A stretch of 64,000 nucleotides of DNA from Cupriavidus sp. U2 (GTDB taxonomy: Bacteria > Pseudomonadota > Gammaproteobacteria > Burkholderiales > Burkholderiaceae): assembly GCF_009663685.2 (NCBI RefSeq), contig NZ_RCOG02000002.1:505499-569498 (forward strand), given 5' to 3'. The notes beneath the pieces were generated by a model. It saw only the letters and a program-made list of their open reading frames with translations. It ran no database searches and was not told where the DNA came from. Positions 26,042 through 36,397 of this stretch are shown piece after piece. Position numbers and translations under genes: made by a program. The stretch's first letter is position 1, and each line of letters opens with the position of its first letter.

Positions 26042-27592
26042 ATGTCTACTGAATCCAACGACGCCCTGCCGCGTATTTCATTGCCCGTGCCGTTCAAGAC
26101 CGCACCCGGCATGGCGGCACTCGGCGAGCGGTTTTTTACGCGGCTGGCGCCGACCGCCCTGCCTTCGCCTTATGTAGTCAGCGTAGCCCCCGCGGCTGCG
26201 GCCCTGCTCGGATGGGATGAAACCGGCCTGCGCGCCGCCACGCAGGATCCGAAGTTCGTCGACACCTTCACCGGCAACGCCGTGCCGGACTGGGCAGACC
26301 CGCTGGCCACGGTCTACTCCGGCCATCAGTTCGGCGTGTGGGCCGGGCAGCTTGGCGATGGCCGCGCCATCCGGCTGGCCGAGGCCGCGATGCCCGACGG
26401 TCCGTGGGAGATCCAGCTCAAGGGCGCCGGCCTGACCCCCTACTCGCGCATGGCAGATGGCCGCGCGGTGCTGCGCTCGTCGATCCGTGAATACCTCTGC
26501 TCGGAAGCCATGCATGCGCTGGACGTGCCCACTACGCGGGCACTGGCGATCATGGGCTCCGACGCGCCGGTCCGGCGCGAAACCATCGAGACATCGGCCG
26601 TGGTTACGCGGCTGGCGCCGAGCTTCATCCGGTTTGGTCATTTCGAGCATTTCGCCGCCCGCGAGGACCACGCCTCGCTGAAGCAGCTTGCCGATTTCGT
26701 GATCGACCGCTTCTATCCGGCCTGCCGCGACGCGGCCAGCCCGTACCAGGCGCTGCTGCGCGAGGTATCGCTGCGCACGGCGGACATGGTGGCGCACTGG
26801 CAGGCCGTGGGCTTCTGTCATGGCGTGATGAACACCGACAACATGTCGATCCTGGGTCTGACCATCGACTATGGACCGTTCGGCTTCCTCGACGCCTTCG
26901 ACGCGAACCACATCTGCAACCATTCCGACCAGCAGGGCCGCTACGCGTACAGCCAGCAGCCCCAGATCGCGTTCTGGAACCTGCAGTGCCTGGCCCAGGC
27001 GCTGCTGCCGCTGTGGCGCGACGCGGATGCCACCGATGCCGAAGCGGCCAAGAACGAAGCCGTGGAAGCCGCTCGCGAGGCGCTCGACCCGTTCCGGGAC
27101 CGCTATGCCGAGGCCTTCTTCCGCCATTACCGCGCCAAGCTTGGCCTGCGCACCGCGCATGACCAGGACGAGACGCTGATGACGAACCTGTTCCGTGTGA
27201 TGCACGCCAATCGCGTGGACTACACGCTGTTCTGGCGCAACCTGGCCCAGGTGGGCTCGCAGGACGGATCGCGCGATGCGCCCGTGCGCGACCTGTTCCT
27301 GGACCGCGCGGCCTGGGACGCATGGGCCGCCGAATACCGCGCCCGCCTGCAGGCGGAACAGTCCGACGATGCCGCCCGCGGGGTTGCAATGCGGCAAGTC
27401 AACCCGAAATACGTGCTCCGGAATCATTTGGCCGAAACCGCGATCCGTGCCGCGCGCGACAAGGACTTCTCGGAGGTGGACCGCCTGCTGGCCGTGCTGT
27501 CGCGGCCCTTCGACGAGCAGCCCGATGCGGAACACTATGCCGCCCTGCCGCCCGACTGGGCTTCGGGGCTCGAAGTCAGCTGTTCGTCGTGA
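26042..27592 (+). CDS. selO: Protein adenylyltransferase SelO (YdiU/UPF0061)
   Basis: 516 residues, full family length. The pseudokinase-like ATP site and active-site segments are visible: [50 protein letters not shown] and [11 protein letters not shown]. SelO transfers AMP from inverted-bound ATP to protein hydroxyls and is linked to oxidative-stress tolerance through glutathionylation. Bacterial members lack the C-terminal selenocysteine of eukaryotic ones; here the chain ends ...EVSCSS, with one Cys near the end. It is followed after 38 bp by msrB, another oxidative-stress gene. Confidence 0.95.
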   Translation: MSTESNDALPRISLPVPFKTAPGMAALGERFFTRLAPTALPSPYVVSVAPAAAALLGWDETGLRAATQDPKFVDTFTGNAVPDWADPLATVYSGHQFGVWAGQLGDGRAIRLAEAAMPDGPWEIQLKGAGLTPYSRMADGRAVLRSSIREYLCSEAMHALDVPTTRALAIMGSDAPVRRETIETSAVVTRLAPSFIRFGHFEHFAAREDHASLKQLADFVIDRFYPACRDAASPYQALLREVSLRTADMVAHWQAVGFCHGVMNTDNMSILGLTIDYGPFGFLDAFDANHICNHSDQQGRYAYSQQPQIAFWNLQCLAQALLPLWRDADATDAEAAKNEAVEAAREALDPFRDRYAEAFFRHYRAKLGLRTAHDQDETLMTNLFRVMHANRVDYTLFWRNLAQVGSQDGSRDAPVRDLFLDRAAWDAWAAEYRARLQAEQSDDAARGVAMRQVNPKYVLRNHLAETAIRAARDKDFSEVDRLLAVLSRPFDEQPDAEHYAALPPDWASGLEVSCSS

Positions 27593-27630
27593 GCCTGGCA
27601 GCCTGCCCGGGATCGCAACAAGGAAACGAG

Positions 27631-28038
27631 ATGACTACCACCAAGACCGACGCCGAATGGCGTGACCAGCTGTCCGACATCGAGTACCGCGTGACGCGCG
27701 AGGCCGCCACCGAGCGTCCGTTCACGGGCCGCTACTGGGACCACTGGGACCAGGGCATCTACCACTGCGTAGGCTGCGGCACCCCGCTGTTCGAGTCGGC
27801 CACCAAGTTCGACGCCGGCTGCGGCTGGCCCAGCTATTTCCGTCCGATCAACGGCGAGGTGATTGCCGAGCACGTGGACCACAGCCACGGCATGACGCGG
27901 GTGGAAGTCCGTTGCAAGGAATGCGGCAGCCATCTGGGCCATGTCTTCGAGGATGGCCCGGCCCCGACCGGTCTGCGCTATTGCATCAACTCGGCTGCGC
28001 TAAAATTCGACGATCGCGATCCGGCTGATCGCGGGTGA
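27631..28038 (+). CDS. msrB: Peptide-methionine (R)-S-oxide reductase MsrB
   Basis: 135 residues. The zinc site is formed by CVGCG and CKECG, and the catalytic cysteine is in [10 protein letters not shown]. The GCGWPSYF and [10 protein letters not shown] segments complete the MsrB fold. It reduces the R-epimer of methionine sulfoxide in proteins, using thioredoxin. The start is the ATG after AAGGAAACGAG. It is probably co-transcribed with selO, giving an oxidative-protein-damage pair. Confidence 0.96.
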   Translation: MTTTKTDAEWRDQLSDIEYRVTREAATERPFTGRYWDHWDQGIYHCVGCGTPLFESATKFDAGCGWPSYFRPINGEVIAEHVDHSHGMTRVEVRCKECGSHLGHVFEDGPAPTGLRYCINSAALKFDDRDPADRG

Positions 28039-28132
28039 CGCCACCCGCACACCGGACGCCACGTCCGATCCGCCTGGCGGATTCCCAGCGGGCCCGGCCG
28101 CATGCCGGGCTCGCCAACCTGATTTGGTCCGC

Positions 28133-28687
28133 ATGAAATTCCTGTTCGACCTGTTCCCGGTCATCCTGTTTTTTGTCGCATTCAAGCTGTTCGGCATCTA
28201 TCCGGCCACCGCGGTGGCCATCGTGGCCACGGTGCTGCAGATCGCGTGGGTGCGCATCCGTCATGGCAAGGTCGAGCCGATGCAATGGGTCAGCCTGCTG
28301 ATCATCGGCGTTTTCGGCGGCGCGACGATCGTTCTGCACAATGAAACCTTCATCAAGTGGAAGCCCACGGTGCTCTACTGGCTGTTTGCGGTCACACTGA
28401 TCGGCTCGGTCATCGGCTGGCGCAAGAACCTGATCCGCGCCATGATGGAAAAGCAGGTCACGATGCCGGACGCGATGTGGGGCCGGCTCAACGTTGCATG
28501 GGCCGCGTTCTTCGCCGTGATGGGCGTGCTGAACCTCTACGTGGCGTATCAGTTTTCCACCGATACCTGGGTCAATTTCAAGCTGTTTGGCAGCATGGGC
28601 CTGATGGTCGTCTTCATCGTCGCGCAGAGCATCTGGCTGTCGCGCCACATCGAGGAAACCCCGTCGCGGGAAGGCCGCTCCGAATAG
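28133..28687 (+). CDS. yciB: Inner-membrane protein YciB (septation protein A family)
   Basis: 184 residues, mostly hydrophobic, with about five membrane segments. It begins [14 protein letters not shown] and includes [11 protein letters not shown] and the conserved [20 protein letters not shown], diagnostic of YciB/IspZ. The family is tied to cell-envelope integrity and septation; its biochemical role is not established. A start one codon set upstream (TTG) is not needed. The gene follows msrB after a 94-bp GC-rich gap and precedes bolA. Confidence 0.95.
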   Translation: MKFLFDLFPVILFFVAFKLFGIYPATAVAIVATVLQIAWVRIRHGKVEPMQWVSLLIIGVFGGATIVLHNETFIKWKPTVLYWLFAVTLIGSVIGWRKNLIRAMMEKQVTMPDAMWGRLNVAWAAFFAVMGVLNLYVAYQFSTDTWVNFKLFGSMGLMVVFIVAQSIWLSRHIEETPSREGRSE

Positions 28688-28734
28688 GCGCAGCCGCCCT
28701 GCCGCACCCGATGACAATCCCGAAGGACTAACCG

Positions 28735-29019
28735 ATGGCCGCCGATCCCGCCACCATCGACGCGCTGCTGCGTGCGGCGCTCGAACCCTCCCACCTGCAC
28801 GTCCACGACGACAGCGCGGCCCATGCGGGCCATGCCGGCGCGGCGTCGGGTGGGGGTCATTACAACGTTCTGATCGTCAGCAACCGGTTCGCTGGCCATT
28901 CGCGCGTGACCCGCCACCGTATGGTGTATGATGCGCTGCGCGAACTATTCCCCGCGCAGATCCATGCGCTGGCCGTCAGCGCGTACACCGACCAAGAATA
29001 TCAATCCCGCGAAGCATGA
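28735..29019 (+). CDS. bolA: BolA family protein
   Basis: 94 residues of the BolA fold with the HYNVLIVSNRFAGHSRVTRH region and the C-terminal HALAVSAYTDQEY. BolA proteins partner monothiol glutaredoxins in iron-sulfur/redox sensing and can bind DNA. A histidine-rich insert (HLHVHDDSAAHAGHAG) near residues 20-35 may bind metal. It lies 47 bp after yciB and 35 bp before the parvulin gene, so one transcript is likely. Confidence 0.93.
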   Translation: MAADPATIDALLRAALEPSHLHVHDDSAAHAGHAGAASGGGHYNVLIVSNRFAGHSRVTRHRMVYDALRELFPAQIHALAVSAYTDQEYQSREA

Positions 29020-29054
29020 CGCGACGCGCTCTCGCTACTCTCAGACCTGACTCC

Positions 29055-29849
29055 ATGAAGACCACCGTCCTCTCGTTCAGCCTGGCGGCTGTGCTCGCTG
29101 CTGGCAGCCTGCCCGTGTTCGCCCAGAACGCCGCCGTTGTGAATGGCAAGCCCATCCCGTCGGCCAAGGTGGACAAGCTGATCGCCGGCACCGGCCAGCC
29201 CGCCTCGCCCGAACTGCGCGACCGTGCCCGCACCATGCTGATCGACCGGGAACTGCTGGTGCAGGAAGCCTCCAAGCGCGGCATCCTGCAACGCGACGAC
29301 GTTCAGGACCAGCTCGAACAGGCCCGCCTGAACGTGCTGGCCGGTGCGGTGTTCGAGGACTACGTCAAGACCCATGGCGCCAGCGACGACGAACTGCGCA
29401 AGCAATACGAGAAGATCAAGGGCCAGTTCGGCAATGGCAAGGAATACCACGCCCGCCACATCCTGGTGGAAAAGGAAGCGGACGCCAAGGCACTGATCGC
29501 CAAGATCAAGGGCGGCGCCAAGTTTGAAGACGTAGCCAAGGCATCGTCGAAGGACACCGGCTCGGCAGCCAATGGCGGCGACCTGGACTGGGCCAACAGC
29601 GGCAGCTACGTGCCGGAATTCTCGGCGGCCATGACCGGCCTGAAGAAGGGCCAGATGACCGATACGCCGGTCAAGACCCAGTTCGGCTGGCACATCATTG
29701 AACTCGTGGACGTGCGCGACCAGAAGATCCCGACGTTCGAGGAAGTGAAGCCTCAGCTCCAGCAGATGCTGATGGGCGACCAGGCATGGCAGCGCGAGCA
29801 GTTCCAGGCGATGATGAAGTCGCTCAAGGACAAGGCCAAGATCCAGTAA
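29055..29849 (+). CDS. Periplasmic parvulin-type peptidyl-prolyl isomerase
   Basis: 264 residues. A Sec signal peptide (AAVLAAGSLPVFAQ) is followed by a SurA/PrsA-like N-terminal helical region and a parvulin domain from about 130 to 225 (ARHILVEKEADAK, GGDLDWANSG, QFGWHIIELVD). It helps fold secreted and outer-membrane proteins. Relatives in Burkholderiales are annotated PpiC/PrsA-like. The ATG of MKTTVLSF is chosen because it places the signal peptide at the N-terminus; an upstream ATG would add 13 charged residues. A strong terminator follows 21 bp after the stop. Confidence 0.94.
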   Translation: MKTTVLSFSLAAVLAAGSLPVFAQNAAVVNGKPIPSAKVDKLIAGTGQPASPELRDRARTMLIDRELLVQEASKRGILQRDDVQDQLEQARLNVLAGAVFEDYVKTHGASDDELRKQYEKIKGQFGNGKEYHARHILVEKEADAKALIAKIKGGAKFEDVAKASSKDTGSAANGGDLDWANSGSYVPEFSAAMTGLKKGQMTDTPVKTQFGWHIIELVDVRDQKIPTFEEVKPQLQQMLMGDQAWQREQFQAMMKSLKDKAKIQ

Positions 29850-29870
29850 TCCCCTTGCTTGCTGCATACA

Positions 29871-29896
29871 AAAACCGGCGCCTGTGCGCCGGTTTT
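29871..29896 (+). terminator. Rho-independent terminator after the parvulin gene
   Basis: An 11-bp perfect stem AAAACCGGCGC / GCGCCGGTTTT with a 4-nt loop, followed by CTCTTTTT. It closes the selO-msrB-yciB-bolA-parvulin run. Confidence 0.9.
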
Positions 29897-30050
29897 CTCT
29901 TTTTGGGGCGCACCTTGGCGCGCTCGGTAACATTCTAGTGCAGTTGGCGGGTTCCATCGCTCCTCCGGCCCCAGTAATATCGAAGGGCTCGACGAAGCCG
30001 GACACCCGTCCCGCCAAGGTATCGAGCGTCAGGATCGAGGGCATATTGCT

Positions 30051-30392
30051 ATGGGCATGATGAGCGGCTACTGGTACATGTGGCATCTCTATTCCAGCGG
30101 CATGGTCTACTGCGCCCTAGGCATGCCCCATATCGAATGCACTGGCCGCCGATGGCGCGACCTTCATCCTCACCTGCCGACGCGCGACCGCTACGCCCAG
30201 TCAAAGCTGCTGCAAGCGACCGTCGCGTTCATGGAAGTACGTGGCGAAATCCCCGTACCGCCCGGCGCAGACCGTATGCGCCTGCTCTATTCCCGCTACC
30301 TGCCATGGAGCGAGCGCCTGCGCGCGCAGCAAGCCCAGCCGTTGCAAACTGGCGAACACCCCGTCGACCTCCCCGCTCCTGTCACAGTCTGA
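30051..30392 (+). CDS. Hypothetical protein
   Basis: 113 residues, not recognised. Third-position G/C preference fits genuine coding, and a GAGGG stretch lies 9 nt before the ATG. The N-terminal 30 residues are rich in Met, Tyr, Trp and His (MMSGYWYMWH), and the rest is basic (TRDRYAQSKLLQ, SRYLPWSERLRAQQ). No signal peptide or long membrane segment is seen. It is isolated between a terminator and a membrane-protein gene. A minus-strand frame (30201-30596) overlaps it but looks less like coding sequence. Confidence 0.5.
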   Translation: MGMMSGYWYMWHLYSSGMVYCALGMPHIECTGRRWRDLHPHLPTRDRYAQSKLLQATVAFMEVRGEIPVPPGADRMRLLYSRYLPWSERLRAQQAQPLQTGEHPVDLPAPVTV

Positions 30393-30555
30393 GATCTTTC
30401 TCATGACCTGAAGCAAGCGCCGGTTTTCTGGACACACAAGTTCACAAAACCCCTCTTGGCGCACCCATTCTCGAGGCCTAGGATCACTGCGTTGCGAACG
30501 TGAAGGCATGCATTGCCCCACACGCAGTCTTGTCCAATGGCTTTCAGGGAGTGGT

Positions 30556-30999
30556 ATGACAGGCGTATCCGAACTGTTCGGCTGGTTTGTTTTCAACGTG
30601 GCGATTCCGCTGCTGGCGCCGTTCGCCCTGCTGCCCTTTGCGAAGGTGGCAGTGTTCTCGCGCTCACGCGGCCAGGGGATTGTGCGGCGGGCGGTTCAGG
30701 ATGGGCAGTTGCTGTGGGCGGCAATTCCGCTGAGCGCCAGCGCCTGTTATGGGCTTGCTGGGTGGATCGATCAGACCGACGGCCCCCATCTGGGCGCCTG
30801 GATGTTCTTGTGCCTGCACGTCCTGCTGATCGTCGCCGGCTGCCTGCTGGTGCTGCTTGGCGCGATGGATGCCCACCCCAGGGGTCGCAGCAAGCGCGCG
30901 GAAATCAATCTCGTTCTACGCCTTTCGGTCTTGCTGAGCCTTCTTGGTGCCGCGGCGTCTACATCGGCCCGTCTGGCGCTGACTTCGACTGCCAGTTGA
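30556..30999 (+). CDS. Small integral membrane protein, function unknown
   Basis: 147 residues starting at the ATG after GGGAGTGGT. Three or four hydrophobic segments are visible (GWFVFNVAIPLLAPFALLPF; LWAAIPLSASACYGLAGW; AWMFLCLHVLLIVAGCLLVL; a C-terminal LRLSVLLSLLG). No family was recognised. The 46-residue miniprotein gene follows after 42 bp in the same direction and the two share a terminator, so they probably form a two-gene unit. Confidence 0.7.
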   Translation: MTGVSELFGWFVFNVAIPLLAPFALLPFAKVAVFSRSRGQGIVRRAVQDGQLLWAAIPLSASACYGLAGWIDQTDGPHLGAWMFLCLHVLLIVAGCLLVLLGAMDAHPRGRSKRAEINLVLRLSVLLSLLGAAASTSARLALTSTAS

Positions 31000-31041
31000 C
31001 CTTCGTCAAGGGGCTTCCGCAAATCGTACGAGGAGAAAATC

Positions 31042-31182
31042 ATGAGCAAGTTTCTGACCCGGTTTTTCGAAGATGACGAGTTTCAGTTCAAGGTCTTGAA
31101 GCGCGCCGAGTGGGGCATCATCGCCTACGCGGCGTTCACCTTTATCTTCTTTTTCGCATGGCTCTATCTGGTCAGGCGATGA
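31042..31182 (+). CDS. 46-residue single-span membrane miniprotein
   Basis: ATG AGC AAG to TGA with a strong AGGAGA ribosome site 6 nt upstream. The N-terminal half is charged (MSKFLTRFFEDDEFQFKV...KRAEW) and the C-terminal half is one aromatic-rich membrane helix (IIAYAAFTFIFFFAWLYL) ending in Arg-Arg. The clean ribosome site, the amphipathic-then-membrane design and the terminator 22 bp downstream support a real gene. The function is unknown; partner-binding membrane miniproteins have this shape. Confidence 0.7.
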   Translation: MSKFLTRFFEDDEFQFKVLKRAEWGIIAYAAFTFIFFFAWLYLVRR

Positions 31183-31203
31183 CACCGCACCCTAGGCCAT
31201 AAA

Positions 31204-31227
31204 AAACGCCCGCTTGCGCGGGCGTTT
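31204..31227. terminator. Bidirectional terminator between miniprotein gene and purL
   Basis: A 10-bp perfect stem AAACGCCCGC / GCGGGCGTTT with loop TTGC, A-rich on the left and T-rich on the right. It can serve both the plus-strand miniprotein gene and the minus-strand purL, which stops 22 bp away. Confidence 0.88.
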
Positions 31228-31248
31228 CGTTCGAAGCAGCAGGTTCTA

Positions 31249-34200
31249 TCAGCCGACCCACTTGCGCGCATTGCGGAACATGCGCATCCACGGGCTGCCA
31301 CCATCGGGGATGTCCTTCCATGCGTCAGGTGCCCAGCTCATGGTCGCGGTTCGGAACACGCGCTCCGGGTGCGGCATCAGCGCGGTGAAGCGGCCGTCCA
31401 CGGTCGTCACCGACGTGATGCCCTGCGGCGAGCCGTTCGGGTTCAGCGGATAGGTCTGCGTCACGACACCGCGGTTGTCGACGAAGCGCAGCGCCACGGC
31501 AACCTTCGCAATATCGCCCTGCTGCGAGAAATCGGCAAAACCTTCGCCATGCGCCACGGCGATGGGGATGCGGCTACCCTCCATGCCGGCGAAGAAGATC
31601 GACGGCGACTGCTGCACTTCCACCGTAACGAAGCGTGCTTCGTACTGCTCGGACTGATTGCGCGTGAACTTCGGCCATGCACCGGCGCCCGGGATGATCG
31701 GGGCCAGGTTGCTCAGCATCTGGCAGCCATTGCAAACACCCAGCGCGAAAGTGTCCTGGCGGTTGAAGAACGCCGCGAACTGCTCCGCCATCTGGCCGTT
31801 GAACAGAATCGTCTTGGCCCAGCCTTCGCCGGCGCCGAGCACGTCGCCGTAGCTGAAGCCGCCGCAAGCCACGAAACCCTTGAAATCGGCCAATGTGGCG
31901 CGACCGGCGATCAGGTCGCTCATATGGACGTCGACCGTGTCGAAACCGGCCAGGTCCATGCTGTAGGCCATCTCGATCTGCGAATTGACGCCCTGCTCGC
32001 GCAGGATCGCCACACGCGGACGGTTACCGGTGGCGATGAACGGCGCAGCAATGTCTTGCGCCGGATCGAAGGTCAGCACGGGGCTGATGCCAGGATCGGC
32101 GGCGTCCAGAACGCGGTCGTACTCGCTGTCGGCGCAGGCCGGGTTGTCGCGCAGCCGCGCGATACGCCAGCTCACCTCGGTCCAGGTACGCTGCAGATCG
32201 GCACGGGCAGCGCCGAAGACCTTCTTCGCGTCGCGATAGATCTCGATCTGGTCGTTCGTGTTCGGCTTGCCGATCACGTGGCTGCACGCCGACAGGCCGG
32301 CCTCGCGCAGCACCGCGAATACGGCATCGCGCTCTTCGGCACGCACCTGGATCACCGCGCCCAGTTCTTCGGAGAACAGCGCCCGCAGCGTCTGGTCGTT
32401 GCGGCGTTCGGCAACCTGCTGCGCCCAGTTTTTGGCGTCGCCGTAGTCCTGCTCCTGGTTCGGGTCCAGCGTCAGCATGTCCACGTTGAGCGACACGCCC
32501 GTACGGCCGGCGAAGGCCATTTCCGCAACGGTTGCCATGAAGCCGCCGTCGGAGCGGTCGTGATAGGCCAGCAGCTTGCCTTCGCGGTTCAGACGCTGGA
32601 TCACATTGAAGAAGTTCTTCAGGTCTTCCGGGCTGTCCACGTCCGGCGCGCGGTCGCCCACCTGCTGCGTCACCTGCGCCAGGATGCTGCCGCCCATGCG
32701 ATTCTTTGCACGGCCCAGGTCGATGGCGATCAGCGTGGTATCGCCCAGGTCGGTACGCAGTTGCGGCGTCAACGTCCGGTTGGTGTCATCCACTGCGGCA
32801 AACGCCGAGATGATCAGAGAAACCGGCGCCACCACTTCCTTGTCGCCATCGGCATCGGACCACTTCGTGCGCATCGACAGCGAATCCTTGCCCACCGGGA
32901 TGCTGATGCCCAGCGCCGGGCACAGTTCCATGCCCACGGCATGCACCGTGTCGTACAGCTTCGCGTCCTCGCCGGCTACGCCGCACGCGGCCATCCAGTT
33001 GGCCGACAGCTTGACCTTGTTCAGATCCTTGACCGGGGCAGCCGCCAGGTTCGTCAGCGCCTCGCCGATGGCCATGCGGCCAGAGGCCGGGGCGTCGATC
33101 ACGGCCAGCGGCGTGCGCTCGCCCATCGTCATGGCTTCGCCAGCGCGGCCCTTGTAGTCGAGCGTGGTCACCGCCACGTCCGCCACCGGCACCTGCCACG
33201 GACCCACCATCTGGTCACGTGCGTTCATGCCACCCACGGTACGGTCGCCGATGGTGATCAGGAACGACTTGCTGGCCACGGTCGGGTGGCGCAGCACGTC
33301 GCTCACGGCCTGTTCCAGTGCGATGCCGGTCACGTCCACCGGCGGCAGTTCGCGCGCCACGCGCTGCACGTCGCGATGCATGCGCGGCGGCTTGCCCAGG
33401 AGCACGTCCATCGGCATGTCGACTGCGAAGTGCTCCTTCAGCGCGGCGTCCACATCGGCGTCCACCAGCTGCAGTTGCTTCTCCTCGGTGGCGATACCCA
33501 CCACGGCGAACGGCGACCGTTCGCGTTCGCACATGGCCTGGAAGCGCGGCAGGTCGTTCGGCGCAATGGCCAGCACATAGCGTTCCTGCGACTCGTTGCA
33601 CCAGATTTCGGCGGGCGACAGGCCAGACTCTTCAAGGTGCACCTGGCGCAATTCGAAGCGTGCGCCACGACCGGCACCGTCAACCAGTTCCGGGAAGGCG
33701 TTCGAAATGCCGCCTGCGCCGACGTCGTGGATCGACAGGATCGGGTTGTCGTCGCCCAGTTGCCAGCAGGCGTTGATCACTTCCTGGGCACGGCGCTCCA
33801 TTTCAGGGTTGCCACGCTGCACCGAATCGAAGTCGAGGTCGGCCGTGTTGGTACCGGTCGCCATCGAGCTGGCGGCACCGCCGCCCATGCCGATGCGCAT
33901 GCCCGGGCCGCCCAGCTGGATCAGCAGCGTGCCGGCCGGCAGCGGGTCCTTGTGCGTATGGCCGGCGTCGATATTGCCGATGCCGCCTGCAATCATGATC
34001 GGCTTGTGGTAGCCGCGCACCGTGCCGCCCACATTTTGCTCGTAGACACGGAAGTAGCCGCCCAGGTTGGCACGACCGAATTCATTGTTGAACGCGGCGC
34101 CGCCCAGCGGGCCGTCGATCATGATCTGCAGCGGCGATGCGATGCGGTCCGGCTTGCCGGTCACGCCGGGCTTGTCGTCCGGGTTGCGATGTGCCACCGG

Positions 34201-35295
34201 CTGTGCGGCGTCGCGGGCATTTTCCCAACTCTCGACGGCATCGGGCAGCATCAGGTTCGACACCGTGAAGCCGGTCAGACCGGCCTTGGGCTTGGCACCA
34301 CGGCCCGTGGCGCCTTCGTCGCGGATTTCACCGCCGGCGCCGGTCGAGGCGCCCGCGAACGGCGAGATCGCGGTCGGGTGGTTGTGCGTTTCCACCTTCA
34401 TCAGCGTGTGGGTCAGCGCCTCGTGGCGGCCATATTTCTGGTCCGCGCCGCGCGGGAACCAGCGTTCGGCCACGTCGCCTTCCATCACGGCCGAGTTGTC
34501 CGAATAGGCGACGATCGAGCCCTGCGGATTCAGCTGGTGCGTGTTGCGGATCATCGCGAACAGCGACTTGTCCTGCGTCACGCCGTCGATGGTCCAGGTG
34601 GCGTTGAAGATCTTGTGGCGGCAGTGTTCGCTGTTGGCCTGGGCGAACATCATCAGCTCGACGTCAGTCGGGTTGCGGCCGAGCTTGCCGTAGTTTTCCA
34701 GCAGATAGTCGATTTCGTCGTCGGAAAGCGCCAGGCCCATGGCCGTATTGGCGTCAACCAGGGCGCTACGCCCTGCCGAAATGTCGATGAACTGCAGCGG
34801 CTTGGCGGGCAGTTCCTGGAACAGGCCGGCCGCTTCCTCGCGCGAGGCGATCACGGTTTCGGTCATGCGGTCGAACAGGTGCGCAGCCACGGCGGCACGG
34901 GTGCCGGCGTCCAGCGTCTTGCGGCCGCGCAGCAGGCCCTTCTTGCAGACCACGGTGATCTCGATGCCGCGCTCGATGCGGTGCACGTGCGTCAGGCCGC
35001 AGTTATGGGCGATATCGGTGGCTTTGCTGGCCCACGGCGAAATGGTCCCGAAGCGCGGAATCACCACGAAACGGTCGCCCTCGGGCTGGGCCGTGAACGG
35101 CGCGCCATAGGTCAGCATCGCGCCGATGCGCGTCTGGTCCTCGGCGGACAGCGGCGTGTCCGAATCGACAAAATGCACGAACTGGCCATGCACGGACTCA
35201 ATATCGGCGTCGACTTGTTGCAGGGCGGCAAGCAGGCGTTGCTGACGGAAAGCGGAAAGCGCCAAAGCGCCGGGGAAGCACGAGAAATGCGCCAT
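31249..35295 (-). CDS. purL: Phosphoribosylformylglycinamidine synthase (single-chain PurL)
   Basis: 1348 residues, the large single-chain form found in beta- and gammaproteobacteria. The PurS-like N-terminus and linker are followed by two FGAM synthase halves ([32 protein letters not shown] segments). The C-terminal glutaminase (last ~270 residues) has Cys in [10 protein letters not shown] and His/Glu in MPHPERVFR. It makes FGAM from FGAR, glutamine and ATP in purine synthesis. It is transcribed alone, between the bidirectional terminator and a 301-bp upstream region with a palindrome. Confidence 0.98.
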   Translation of the reverse strand: MAHFSCFPGALALSAFRQQRLLAALQQVDADIESVHGQFVHFVDSDTPLSAEDQTRIGAMLTYGAPFTAQPEGDRFVVIPRFGTISPWASKATDIAHNCGLTHVHRIERGIEITVVCKKGLLRGRKTLDAGTRAAVAAHLFDRMTETVIASREEAAGLFQELPAKPLQFIDISAGRSALVDANTAMGLALSDDEIDYLLENYGKLGRNPTDVELMMFAQANSEHCRHKIFNATWTIDGVTQDKSLFAMIRNTHQLNPQGSIVAYSDNSAVMEGDVAERWFPRGADQKYGRHEALTHTLMKVETHNHPTAISPFAGASTGAGGEIRDEGATGRGAKPKAGLTGFTVSNLMLPDAVESWENARDAAQPVAHRNPDDKPGVTGKPDRIASPLQIMIDGPLGGAAFNNEFGRANLGGYFRVYEQNVGGTVRGYHKPIMIAGGIGNIDAGHTHKDPLPAGTLLIQLGGPGMRIGMGGGAASSMATGTNTADLDFDSVQRGNPEMERRAQEVINACWQLGDDNPILSIHDVGAGGISNAFPELVDGAGRGARFELRQVHLEESGLSPAEIWCNESQERYVLAIAPNDLPRFQAMCERERSPFAVVGIATEEKQLQLVDADVDAALKEHFAVDMPMDVLLGKPPRMHRDVQRVARELPPVDVTGIALEQAVSDVLRHPTVASKSFLITIGDRTVGGMNARDQMVGPWQVPVADVAVTTLDYKGRAGEAMTMGERTPLAVIDAPASGRMAIGEALTNLAAAPVKDLNKVKLSANWMAACGVAGEDAKLYDTVHAVGMELCPALGISIPVGKDSLSMRTKWSDADGDKEVVAPVSLIISAFAAVDDTNRTLTPQLRTDLGDTTLIAIDLGRAKNRMGGSILAQVTQQVGDRAPDVDSPEDLKNFFNVIQRLNREGKLLAYHDRSDGGFMATVAEMAFAGRTGVSLNVDMLTLDPNQEQDYGDAKNWAQQVAERRNDQTLRALFSEELGAVIQVRAEERDAVFAVLREAGLSACSHVIGKPNTNDQIEIYRDAKKVFGAARADLQRTWTEVSWRIARLRDNPACADSEYDRVLDAADPGISPVLTFDPAQDIAAPFIATGNRPRVAILREQGVNSQIEMAYSMDLAGFDTVDVHMSDLIAGRATLADFKGFVACGGFSYGDVLGAGEGWAKTILFNGQMAEQFAAFFNRQDTFALGVCNGCQMLSNLAPIIPGAGAWPKFTRNQSEQYEARFVTVEVQQSPSIFFAGMEGSRIPIAVAHGEGFADFSQQGDIAKVAVALRFVDNRGVVTQTYPLNPNGSPQGITSVTTVDGRFTALMPHPERVFRTATMSWAPDAWKDIPDGGSPWMRMFRNARKWVG

Positions 35296-35596
35296 GATCG
35301 GTACGGTCAGGAGGCGTAGGAAGGTGAGGCTAAACGGCGGCTGGCACTGCTGAATGGAATGCCGGCATGCGGGAAACCGCTATTGTACCTTGTTGGCGGC
35401 CGCTTTTTGCATTGCGCAATGCGGCGCGGACGGACAGCCCCGGGAAAGTCTGACCCGGGACCGCAATTTGGCCTGGCTCGTGGCGCATCCGGCGCCTCGA
35501 ACGCCGTCGTCAATCCACCCTGGCCTGATCTCCGCGAAAACACGAAAGTGGCCGATTTCACGCGAAAGCCGCGCAAAATCGCCCGAAAAAGTGCCT
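35296..35596. other. 301-bp region upstream of purL
   Basis: No credible gene. It holds a -10 candidate TACAAT on the minus strand (35382-35387) and a perfect 14-bp palindrome at 35409-35422. The rest is unremarkable GC-rich DNA up to the stop of the MarR-like gene. Confidence 0.6.
35409..35422. promoter_or_regulatory. Perfect 14-bp palindrome upstream of purL
   Basis: GCATTGCGCAATGC is self-complementary over all 14 bp. It lies 114 bp upstream of the purL start and about 22 bp upstream of the TACAAT -10 candidate, so it would cover the -35 region. It is not the enterobacterial PurR box. Confidence 0.45.
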
Positions 35597-36193
35597 TCAG
35601 AGAGAGGTGGCGGAGCGCGCGGCCTGCTCGTAGAGACCTGTCAGCACGCGCAACAGCCGCGCCAGTTCGCCGATCTCGACGTTTTCATCACTGCCCTCCG
35701 TGAAATTGCTGGTCAGGCATTGCTCGCGGATTTCCCGATACCGGGCGCAGGCCTCGGTACCGGCCTGCGTGGTGGCGTAGGTGGCCTCCTTGCCCACCCG
35801 CTCGCCGGCCACCAGCCCAAGCCCCACAAGCTTCTTCAGGGAATATGTCACCAGGTGGGTGTCCTCGACGTTAAGGACGAAGCAGATATCGGCCAGCCGC
35901 TTGGCCCGGCCGCGATGGTTCACATGGTGCAGCACCAGCACATCCAGGAAGGTCAAATCCCGCACGCCGGCCGCGCCCATGCAGCGGACCACCCAGCGGC
36001 TATAGGCGTTGTACGCCGTATTCAGGCCAAACTCGAACTCGGACAGCTCCGGGCTGCGTACCGACACCAGGTGCGACGACGACACAATGTTGACGCCTGC
36101 GGCCCGGGTCAGCGGCGCGGTCCGTGCCGGGGCGTCCAGGGTCGCGCCCTCGGCGGCATCGGCGTGGCGTTCCGGGGCGGGCTTGCGGGCCAT
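35597..36193 (-). CDS. Winged-helix/MarR-like transcriptional regulator
   Basis: 198 residues. A disordered N-terminal ~45 residues is followed by a winged-helix domain (FLDVLVLHHVNHRGRAKRLA, DTHLVTYSLKKLVGLGLVAG, TYATTQAG), which fits the MarR-related winged-helix group. It is divergent from the amidase gene and the TRAP operon, with about 200 bp between, so control of those genes is likely; the ligand is unknown. The C-terminal ~40 residues are helical and could form the dimer interface. Confidence 0.85.
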   Translation of the reverse strand: MARKPAPERHADAAEGATLDAPARTAPLTRAAGVNIVSSSHLVSVRSPELSEFEFGLNTAYNAYSRWVVRCMGAAGVRDLTFLDVLVLHHVNHRGRAKRLADICFVLNVEDTHLVTYSLKKLVGLGLVAGERVGKEATYATTQAGTEACARYREIREQCLTSNFTEGSDENVEIGELARLLRVLTGLYEQAARSATSL

Positions 36194-36397
36194 GAATGGG
36201 TCTCCCAGTAAGGTCGGCGGGTGCAGCGGGTGATGGCCAAGGTGGCCACGGTGGCGATAGGTGAAAGCCCGAAGCGGGTTCGGGCAATTTCAGCTTGACA
36301 GTTTATCGGCGAATTCTCAGCATGAATACCTTAATTCACAGAGGCAATGCGTGGATGCGGTCTGGTTCCGCAACGCCTTTCATCGTCACGCCGCCGC

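Noticed and set aside
29900..30050. Possible gene remnant on the minus strand after the parvulin terminator (peptide starting MPSILTLDTLAG)
   Set aside because: The open stretch is short, has no recognisable family, and runs on only as a shadow of the parvulin gene.
30201..30596. A 131-codon minus-strand frame overlapping two hypothetical genes
   Set aside because: It overlaps better-supported plus-strand genes and lacks a ribosome site; kept out, but not excluded with certainty.
31369..35319. A 1316-codon open frame on the plus strand opposite purL
   Set aside because: It is a complementary-frame artefact of high third-position GC in purL; its peptide is rich in Arg, His and Gln, with no domain and no ribosome site.
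35307..35576. Short frames on both strands upstream of purL
   Set aside because: Low-complexity basic peptides without ribosome sites, in a region with promoter-like features.
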